Part shown: one piece after another, positions 1 through 4,938 of the stretch | Position numbering within the stretch: the stretch's first letter is position 1 | Layout of the letters: each line of letters begins with the position of its first letter | NCBI GenBank assembly: GCA_023254985.1 | Contig: JALRJT010000123.1 | Location: 1 to 7,253 of the forward strand | Reading direction: 5' to 3' | Origin: Ilumatobacteraceae bacterium | Lineage (GTDB): Bacteria; Actinomycetota; Acidimicrobiia; Acidimicrobiales; Ilumatobacteraceae | Length of the DNA stretch: 7,253 nt | Made by a program: the position numbers and the translations under genes | Notes under the pieces: model-generated | Database searches by the model: none | What the model saw: the letters and a program-made list of their open reading frames with translations, nothing else | What the model was told of the DNA's origin: nothing

Positions 1-615
1 GGCAAGGCGTTCCTCAACAGCGGTCAGACCTGCTCGGCACTCACCCGCATGACCGTTCCCGCTGCGAAACTCGCCGAAGCAGAACAACACGCTGCAGCCG
101 CAGCATCGAAGATGAAGGTTGGCGATCCGTTCGCCGAGGGGACCAACCTCGGACCGCTTGCCTCCGCCGCTCAGCGCGACCGCGTGCAGGGCTACATCCA
201 AAAGGGCATCGACGAGGGTGCAACCGTGCTCGTCGGAGGCCTCGGTGCCCCTGAGGGAACGACGACTGGCTACTACGTGAAGCCGACGGTGTTTACTAAC
301 GTCGACAACTCGATGACGATCGCCCAAGAGGAGATCTTCGGGCCAGTGTTGTGCCTCATCCCCTACACGGACATCGACGATGCCGTGCGCATCGCTAACG
401 ACACCGTGTACGGACTCGCCGGAGGCGTGTGGATGTCGACCCAGGAAAAGGGAATCGAAATCGCTCGTCGCATGCGCTCCGGTCAGGTCGAGGTCAACGG
501 TGGTGCCTTCAACGTGAACGCACCGTTCGGTGGCTACAAGCAGTCAGGAGTCGGTCGCGAGCTCGGTCGCCACGGATTCGAGGAGTTCATGGAGACCAAG
601 AGCCTGCAGCTCTGA
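1..615 (+). CDS. NAD(P)-dependent aldehyde dehydrogenase, C-terminal part (5' end outside window)
   Basis: The reading frame is open from the first base to a TGA stop, giving 204 residues of the catalytic and C-terminal part of an aldehyde dehydrogenase (ALDH superfamily), a cytosolic enzyme that oxidises an aldehyde to a carboxylate with NAD+ or NADP+. The fragment opens in the active-site stretch FLNSGQTCSA, with the nucleophilic cysteine at fragment residue 11. It continues through the GPL segment and the EEIFGPVL motif (glutamate at about residue 111, which contacts the nicotinamide ribose), and ends with the family's usual PFGGYKQSGVGRELG and FEEFMETK tail. About 270 N-terminal residues, including the Rossmann fold, lie to the left. 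An internal ATG at 49 is a methionine inside the domain and not a start. The stop is two bases before the next gene, so the two are probably co-transcribed. The substrate cannot be told from this part. Confidence 0.95.
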   Translation, partial: GKAFLNSGQTCSALTRMTVPAAKLAEAEQHAAAAASKMKVGDPFAEGTNLGPLASAAQRDRVQGYIQKGIDEGATVLVGGLGAPEGTTTGYYVKPTVFTNVDNSMTIAQEEIFGPVLCLIPYTDIDDAVRIANDTVYGLAGGVWMSTQEKGIEIARRMRSGQVEVNGGAFNVNAPFGGYKQSGVGRELGRHGFEEFMETKSLQL

Positions 616-617
616 CC

Positions 618-1013
618 GTGCTCGACCCGAAACTCAAGTACGTCTCGCTCGTCACGTTTCGTAAGAGTGGAGATTCCGTGGCCACCCCGGTGTGGTTCGC
701 GGACCTCGGTGGCTCGTACGGTGTGATCACCGACAACAACGTCGGCAAGGTGAAGCGCATTCGCAACAATCCGCGAGTGACGATCACGCCCTGCGACATG
801 CGCGGCGCCCACCTCGAAGGAGCATCGACTATTCCCGCCACGGCACGAATAGTGTCGGGCGACGAGGCCACGAGGGTACGCAAGGCAATTCGACGCAAGT
901 ATCCGCTCACCTATCGCATGCTCGCCGTGATGTGGCACGTGCAAGTGCTTGCCGAAAAGCTGAAGCGTGTTCCACAAGACCCCGAAGTGGCAATCATCCT
1001 CACACTCGACTGA
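618..1013 (+). CDS. PPOX-fold F420/flavin-dependent oxidoreductase, small single-domain protein
   Basis: This encodes about 131 residues starting from GTG at 618, two bases after the upstream ALDH stop, which suggests translational coupling. The frame extends further upstream, but that part overlaps the ALDH and reads as non-family sequence, so the GTG is the preferred start. The N-terminus (KYVSLVTFRKSGDSVATPVW, residues 7-26) is the first beta-hairpin of the pyridoxamine 5'-phosphate oxidase-like split barrel. Residues 34-60 (YGVITDNNVGKVKRIRNNP onward to VTITPCD) are the strand-helix-strand typical of the short actinobacterial PPOX proteins that use F420 (Rv2061c-like group). The final strand is EVAIILTLD. 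Family members bind F420, FMN or haem and act on varied substrates, so the cofactor and reaction here are inferred only by resemblance. Pairing with an ALDH suggests a shared redox pathway but does not identify it. Confidence 0.85.
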   Translation: MLDPKLKYVSLVTFRKSGDSVATPVWFADLGGSYGVITDNNVGKVKRIRNNPRVTITPCDMRGAHLEGASTIPATARIVSGDEATRVRKAIRRKYPLTYRMLAVMWHVQVLAEKLKRVPQDPEVAIILTLD

Positions 1014-1099
1014 CGGAATCATCGGAGTTGACTTGCGTGACGAGCATGAGTTCTTCACCGAATCACCGTTCGGATCATCGCCAGTGAGACTCCTACAGC
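1014..1099. other. Non-coding spacer after the PPOX gene
   Basis: No supported gene was seen here. The longer open frames through this stretch are in compositional shadow and lack recognisable motifs. A 5-bp inverted repeat (CCGAA with TTCGG) near 1062-1078 is too short, and lacks a T-tract, to be called a terminator. Confidence 0.5.
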
Positions 1100-1254
1100 C
1101 TCACCTTGGACGAGATTGGCGCATTACGTCGCGACGGCTACGTCCACGTGAGGGGTGTGATGTCCCCTGTGGAGATGAGCGCGATCAAGACATCTACGAG
1201 TGGTTCCTGCGGGCAGAAATTAGCGTTGTCGGCGAGGATGTCAACGACAGGTGA
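1100..1254 (+). pseudogene. Probable decayed N-terminus of a phytanoyl-CoA dioxygenase (PhyH) family gene
   Basis: From 1100 one frame reads LTLDEIGALRRDGYVHVRG and then VMSPVEMSAIK, ending at 1189. That pattern (helix, DGYVxVRGVxSPxEMxAI) is the usual N-terminus of PhyH-like Fe(II)/2-oxoglutarate dioxygenases. After AIK this frame degenerates, while the frame one base back continues plausibly as DIYEWFLRAE, up to a TGA at 1252-1254. Beyond this stop the same frame reads EVLNTVDGLHA before TAG at 1348, which may be further remnant but is weak. An intact PhyH protein is roughly 250-300 residues and needs an HxD...H iron site, which is not seen. No initiation codon with a ribosome site is evident, and a stop lies just upstream at 1085. 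I read this as a frameshifted, truncated remnant. A chance resemblance over about 30 residues remains possible. Confidence 0.45.
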
Positions 1255-1382
1255 AGACGGCACCGACCTGCCGCGGTGTGCCGTGGATTCACGCACAGTC
1301 ATAACGACGGTGGCGAAGTGTTGAACACCGTGGATGGCCTCCACGCCTAGGACACGCCGACGTAGTCAGGAACGTCCACGGC

Positions 1383-1388
1383 TAGAAT
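1383..1388 (+). promoter_or_regulatory. Candidate -10 element (TAGAAT) of the tRNA-Gly promoter
   Basis: TAGAAT fits the TANNNT consensus for the main sigma factor and sits 21 bases before the mature tRNA 5' end, which would leave a short 5' leader. No good TTGACA-like -35 is visible at 16-19 bases upstream, so the call rests on position and the -10 match only. Confidence 0.35.
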
Positions 1389-1409
1389 GAGCGCACGACG
1401 TTTCGTCGC

Positions 1410-1481
1410 GCGGGTGTAGCTCAATGGCTAGAGTCCCAGCCTTCCAAGCTGGTTATGCGGGTTCGATTCCCGTCACCCGCT
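1410..1481 (+). tRNA. tRNA-Gly (anticodon TCC)
   Basis: The sequence folds as a complete cloverleaf. The acceptor stem GCGGGTG (1410-1416) pairs with CACCCGC (1474-1480). The D stem is GCTC/GAGT, with one G-T wobble at its first pair. The anticodon stem CCAGC (1436-1440) pairs with GCTGG (1448-1452) around the loop CTTCCAA, giving anticodon TCC at 1443-1445, which reads GGA and probably GGG. The variable loop is four bases. The T stem GCGGG/CCCGT encloses TTCGATT, with a wobble at its outer pair. The discriminator base is T, as expected for bacterial tRNA-Gly, and the next three bases (1482-1484) are CCA, so the 3' end appears to be genomically encoded. The gene stands alone and converges on the minus-strand operon, whose last stop is only about 25 bases away. 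Confidence 0.97.
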
Positions 1482-1509
1482 CCACAATGCCTCCACGGCT
1501 GCAGCCCAT

Positions 1510-2397
1510 TCAGTTCAGCGTTGATGACTTCATCGGACGTATTACCCTGTCCGCGAATCGAAGTACTGGTTCGACCGACTGAGGGTGCCCGAAGTCCAAT
1601 ACGAAATGTCGTACTCCGACCTCGACGAGTCGTTGCAGTTCTTCGAGGAACTGGTCGGCTTCCGCGTCCGATTCTGGGAGTCCCTTCTCGATCGTCAATG
1701 AGATTTCAACATCTAAAGGATCACGACTAGCGCGTTCGGCGTGTTCGCGCACGATGTCGCGTTTCTTCATCCAACGCTCGACGTTCCCCTGCAACGACGC
1801 GTTCCACACGTCGGCGACCCTGCCGACGAGCGGAAGCCCGACCTGCTCGCCGTATGCACCTATGCAGATCGGAGGTATCACTTCCGGCCGTGGCGGCGCG
1901 GACGCCTCGAAGATCTTGTAATGCACGCCTTCGAAACTCGGAGCATCCTGAGTCCACATTGCGCGACAGATGTGAACGAGCTCTTCGAGTTGGGCAAATC
2001 GAATTGACGGTTTCGGGAACTGGTATCCGTAGGCGAGGTATTCGTCCTCTCGCCATCCGGCACCTATACCGAGCATGAACCTATTTCCGGACAGCACTTG
2101 CAACGTTGCCGCCATCTTGGCAGTCAGCGCCGGATTCCGATAGCCCTGGCCAAGAACATGGTGAGTGACCAGCACGTTGGGAAATTTCGCCGCCAACCAG
2201 GTGAGCGTCGTCCAGGCTTCGAGAAAAGGGTCGGTGCGTGAGTCAAAGCCGTAGAAGTGATCCGCGATCCACAGCGAGTCGAAATACTTGAGCGCCGTTG
2301 GGAGGATGTGCTGCTCTTGATAGAGGACGATCGACTGATGATCGCTCCACTTGTTCCCAATCACCGGGGACAGCCAGCCGAACTTGACCGTGTTCAT
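1510..2397 (-). CDS. LLM-class (luciferase-like) F420/FMN-dependent oxidoreductase
   Basis: This is a 295-residue protein of the bacterial luciferase-like monooxygenase superfamily, a TIM barrel binding F420 or FMN. It shows the first strand FGWLSP (6-11), the YFDSLWIADHF segment (38-48), the highly characteristic MLGIGAGWREDEY (108-120), and the late PPICIGAYGE ... VADVWNA stretch (175-200), which matches the LLM group commonly annotated as F420-dependent in actinobacteria. The chosen ATG at 2397 begins MNTVKFGWLSP, where homologues begin. It lies 8 bases after the upstream ALDH stop (2406-2408). A longer frame from a GTG at 2454 would overlap the ALDH by about 49 bases and adds residues atypical of the family. 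The ribosome site is weak (AAGGAT about 13 bases upstream, or GGGAT very close), so coupling to ALDH translation is likely. It is the last gene of the aldolase-ALDH operon. The substrate is unknown. Confidence 0.92.
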   Translation of the reverse strand: MNTVKFGWLSPVIGNKWSDHQSIVLYQEQHILPTALKYFDSLWIADHFYGFDSRTDPFLEAWTTLTWLAAKFPNVLVTHHVLGQGYRNPALTAKMAATLQVLSGNRFMLGIGAGWREDEYLAYGYQFPKPSIRFAQLEELVHICRAMWTQDAPSFEGVHYKIFEASAPPRPEVIPPICIGAYGEQVGLPLVGRVADVWNASLQGNVERWMKKRDIVREHAERASRDPLDVEISLTIEKGLPESDAEADQFLEELQRLVEVGVRHFVLDFGHPQSVEPVLRFADRVIRPMKSSTLN

Positions 2398-2405
2398 CGA
2401 TCCCG

Positions 2406-3917
2406 TCACGATCCTTGTTCCCTGAACGAATCCCCATCTGGATACGGGAACCACTCGGGATCTGGCTCTGCTCGTGGCGCAATCATCACCATCTTCGAGC
2501 GTCGGAACTGGTCCAGGCCTTCTGCGCCAAGTTCACGACCGGAACCAGTGAGTTTGCGGCCACCGAACGGTACCGCATCGTTGTCGTTCAGCGGAGTGTT
2601 CACCCACACGATCCCCGACTCGATCTCATGGACCGCCCTGAAGGCTTCTTCGAGCACTTCGGTGTAGATGTTCGCGCCGAGTCCGAGTACTGAATCATTC
2701 GCCAGTCGAATGGCCTCGTCGAGATCAGCCACACGACACACCGGTGCGATCGGACCGAAGCACTCTCCGTGCATGATCTCGTGATCATGGGAAACTTCGA
2801 GGATCGTTGGCTCATAGAACGCTCCACTCGTGGGAGCGCTCGGCCTTCGACCACCAGTGACGACTCGTGCACCTTGCTCGACCGCACGTGCGACGAGTCG
2901 CTCGACACGATCACGTTCGCGAAGTGACGCCATCGGACCGATGTCGACTGCGTCGAGACCGTTGCCGATTCGTAACGCCTTGGTCTGCTCGACGAACGCG
3001 CCCAGGAATTCGTCATAGATGTCAGTATGAACATAGAAGCGTTCGGCCGACGTGCACACCTGGCCACAGTTGAGGAATGCCGCAAAGGTCGCTCCACGCG
3101 CGACGGCATCGAGCGGAGCAGATGGCATCACGATGAATGGATCGTTTCCCGACGCCTCGGTGAGCACCGGCTTGAAGCGCTCGGCTGCCGTCTTGGCGAC
3201 CGCGCGTGCCGCAGCAACGCTGCCCGTGAACGCCACTCCATGAGTGTGCTCGTGGCCGACGAGAGCCTGACCGACCGCCGCACCACCCGTCAACACTTGT
3301 ACCAGGCCTGCAGGGAGATGATCGAACGCCGGCATCAACGAGAGCACGGTGAGCGAAGTGAGTTCGGACGGCTTGACGATGATCGCGTTGCCTGCAGCGA
3401 GCGCGCCAGCTGCCTGCCAACCAAACAGCAACACCGGGAAGTTGAAGGGAACGATCGACACGATGGTGCCGAGTGGTTCCTTCAGGGTCATGTGCATCTG
3501 ACCGGCGATTGCTGGACCGGCAATTCGCCCCTGGTCGTGACGCGCGAGTTCGGCGTAGTAGCGGAATGCTGATGCCGAGGCACCGCCCTCCCAGTTGGAC
3601 TCGCGGTAGGGCTTGCCCATCTCGCGTGTGAGGCACTCGCCCGTCGTGGCACTGCGCTCCACCAATCGCGTCGCAACCTCATGTAGCGCGGTGGCACGGT
3701 CGAGCGCGCTCATCGACCACCACACCTTCTGTGCAGCATTCGCTGCGGCTACGGCCGCATCGACCTCTTCGAGCGTTGCATCTCGATAAGAACCAACAGG
3801 CTGATCAGTGGCGGGATCGAACGTCTCGTGTGATGAACCAGCACCTGCCTGATAGACGCCATTCAGAAAGTGATGTCCCGATATCCGAGACATCAAGGCT
3901 TGGGCTTCTGTCCCCAC
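2406..3917 (-). CDS. Aldehyde dehydrogenase, full length (NAD-type)
   Basis: A complete 503-residue ALDH, of normal family length, oxidising an aldehyde to its acid in the cytosol. Visible features are the oxyanion asparagine in VPFNFP (N159), IIVKPSE (K182, with E185 suggesting NAD+ preference), FTGSVAAAR at the dinucleotide turn (G232), a catalytic base E254 in LTEASGNDP, the nucleophile C288 in NCGQVCTSAER, E385 in ECFGPI, and the C-terminal PFGGRKLTGSGRELG (450-464). The base motif is unusual: most relatives have ELGGK or ELGGN there, and this one has EASGN. A tail of about 20 residues containing WFPYP follows the last fold strand. The start is GTG at 3917, 13 bases after the aldolase stop with GGGA upstream. 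ATG at 3893 (residue 9) is an alternative. It is the middle gene of the operon. The substrate may be a product of the aldolase, but that is inference. Confidence 0.95.
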   Translation of the reverse strand: MGTEAQALMSRISGHHFLNGVYQAGAGSSHETFDPATDQPVGSYRDATLEEVDAAVAAANAAQKVWWSMSALDRATALHEVATRLVERSATTGECLTREMGKPYRESNWEGGASASAFRYYAELARHDQGRIAGPAIAGQMHMTLKEPLGTIVSIVPFNFPVLLFGWQAAGALAAGNAIIVKPSELTSLTVLSLMPAFDHLPAGLVQVLTGGAAVGQALVGHEHTHGVAFTGSVAAARAVAKTAAERFKPVLTEASGNDPFIVMPSAPLDAVARGATFAAFLNCGQVCTSAERFYVHTDIYDEFLGAFVEQTKALRIGNGLDAVDIGPMASLRERDRVERLVARAVEQGARVVTGGRRPSAPTSGAFYEPTILEVSHDHEIMHGECFGPIAPVCRVADLDEAIRLANDSVLGLGANIYTEVLEEAFRAVHEIESGIVWVNTPLNDNDAVPFGGRKLTGSGRELGAEGLDQFRRSKMVMIAPRAEPDPEWFPYPDGDSFREQGS

Positions 3918-3930
3918 GATGTATGTCCCG

Positions 3931-4818
3931 TCAGGTGATTGATGCGGCGTAGATGTCGGCGATCGTTGAGTCCAGCATCGCGTTGAATTCCGACTCGCTC
4001 TGCTTTGCCGACAATCCTTCGGTGAGCGCGCGGGAGAAGCTGGCGATCATGCCATTGTTGCGCGACAGTTTGGCGTTCGCATCTTCTCGCGAATAACCAC
4101 CGGACAACGCAACGACCCTGAGTACGCTCGGATGCTTGACGAAATCTGCATAGAAGTTATCGGTGTTCGGCAAGGTGAGCTTCAACATGATCGGCTTGTC
4201 GGCCGGTTGCTGAGCGAGCTCTGCGGCGATTGCCGCCTTCAGCAAGTCTTCGGCTGCCGACTTCTCCGGGCTGCTGATGTCGACTTCCGGCTCGATGATC
4301 GGTACGAGTCCAGCGGCGAGGATTTGACGACCGACCTCGAACTGCTGTTTGACGACTGCGTCGATCCCCGCTTTGTTGGCGAGCTTGATGACGCTGCGCA
4401 TCTTGGTTCCGAAGATCCCCTTCGACACGGCGCGTGCGAGCAGCGCGTCGAGCTCTGGCATCGGCTTCATCACCTGGGCACCGTTGGCCTCGTCTGCAAG
4501 GCCCTTGTCGACCTTGAGGAACGGAATGACACCCTTCTTCGACCAAAGGTATTCAGCGCTGCCAATTCCGTCGATGTCGCGGTCCATCGTTCCCTCGAAG
4601 AGGATTGCGCCAAGCACGCGATCGCCGGTGAACGCCGGGCTCTTGATCATGCGGGTACGCATGGCGTGGATGAGATCGAACATCTGAGCCTCACCCGAGT
4701 ACTCCGACTCTTCGATGCCGTAGAGACGCAGGGCTTTGGGGGTGCTTCCACCGCTCTGGTCGAGGGCGGCGATGAAGCCCTTGCCCGAGCGCATCTTGTT
4801 CATTTGTTCAGTGTTCAT
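3931..4818 (-). CDS. fda: Class I fructose-bisphosphate aldolase
   Basis: This 295-residue protein matches the short bacterial class I aldolases (COG3588, like staphylococcal Fda). They cleave fructose 1,6-bisphosphate to dihydroxyacetone phosphate and glyceraldehyde 3-phosphate through a lysine Schiff base, without metal (EC 4.1.2.13). Landmarks in order: GFIAALDQSGGSTPKAL (14-30, with D20 and K28), the FLKVDKG strand (K102, K105), GTKMRSV (K139, R141), IIEPEVD (E176, E178), the Schiff-base lysine K213 in IMLKLTLP, and the phosphate-binding LSGGYSRE (238-245). The ATG at 4818 has GAGGG just 3 bases upstream, a short spacing; a second ATG at 4803 is a poorer alternative. This is the promoter-proximal gene of the minus-strand operon and is divergent from the formate dehydrogenase genes. 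It can act in glycolysis or gluconeogenesis. A related keto-sugar phosphate as the real substrate cannot be excluded. Confidence 0.95.
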   Translation of the reverse strand: MNTEQMNKMRSGKGFIAALDQSGGSTPKALRLYGIEESEYSGEAQMFDLIHAMRTRMIKSPAFTGDRVLGAILFEGTMDRDIDGIGSAEYLWSKKGVIPFLKVDKGLADEANGAQVMKPMPELDALLARAVSKGIFGTKMRSVIKLANKAGIDAVVKQQFEVGRQILAAGLVPIIEPEVDISSPEKSAAEDLLKAAIAAELAQQPADKPIMLKLTLPNTDNFYADFVKHPSVLRVVALSGGYSREDANAKLSRNNGMIASFSRALTEGLSAKQSESEFNAMLDSTIADIYAASIT

Positions 4819-4938
4819 TGGCCCTCATTTACGACGTCGTTCCGTAGAGACTGTAGTGCCCTCGCCACAACCCAAAAAGCCCTCAAATGCCGATGCTCCT
4901 TGGCGTTTGGCGCGTCTGCTCGCCTACGATGAGAAGCC
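4819..4938. promoter_or_regulatory. Divergent promoter region between fda and fdsGB
   Basis: These 120 bases separate the starts of two divergent operons, so both promoters should lie here. On the plus strand TACGAT at 4925-4930 fits a -10, with TTGGCG at 4900-4905 as a poor -35 (19-base spacing). It would place transcription start almost at the TTG codon. On the minus strand TACAGT, the complement of 4851-4856 region, is a candidate -10 without a convincing -35. GCCCTC occurs three times (4821, 4858, 4879), the first being the complement of the fda ribosome site. No clear operator or riboswitch fold was recognised. Confidence 0.4.

Noticed and set aside
429..617. Upstream extension of the PPOX frame to the ATG at 429
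   Set aside because: This part overlaps the ALDH C-terminus in another frame and reads as arginine-rich shadow sequence unlike the PPOX family.
534..1058. A 174-codon minus-strand frame opposite the ALDH end and the PPOX gene
   Set aside because: The plus-strand proteins there have clear family motifs. This frame's translation has no domain-like pattern.
1278..1344. Two small hairpins (CGTG-GATT-CACG near 1282-1293 and GTGGA/TCCAC at 1330-1344) as terminators or an RNA element
   Set aside because: Stems of 4-5 pairs, no T-tract, and such repeats are frequent by chance in GC-rich DNA.
2398..2454. Longer N-terminus for the LLM gene, from GTG at 2454
   Set aside because: It would overlap the ALDH coding end by about 49 bases, and homologues of this family begin near the ATG at 2397.
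4132..4932. A 266-codon open frame on the plus strand opposite the aldolase gene
   Set aside because: It lies entirely antisense to a clearly conserved aldolase with intact catalytic motifs. The translation shows no recognisable domain, and long shadow frames are expected in GC-rich genes.
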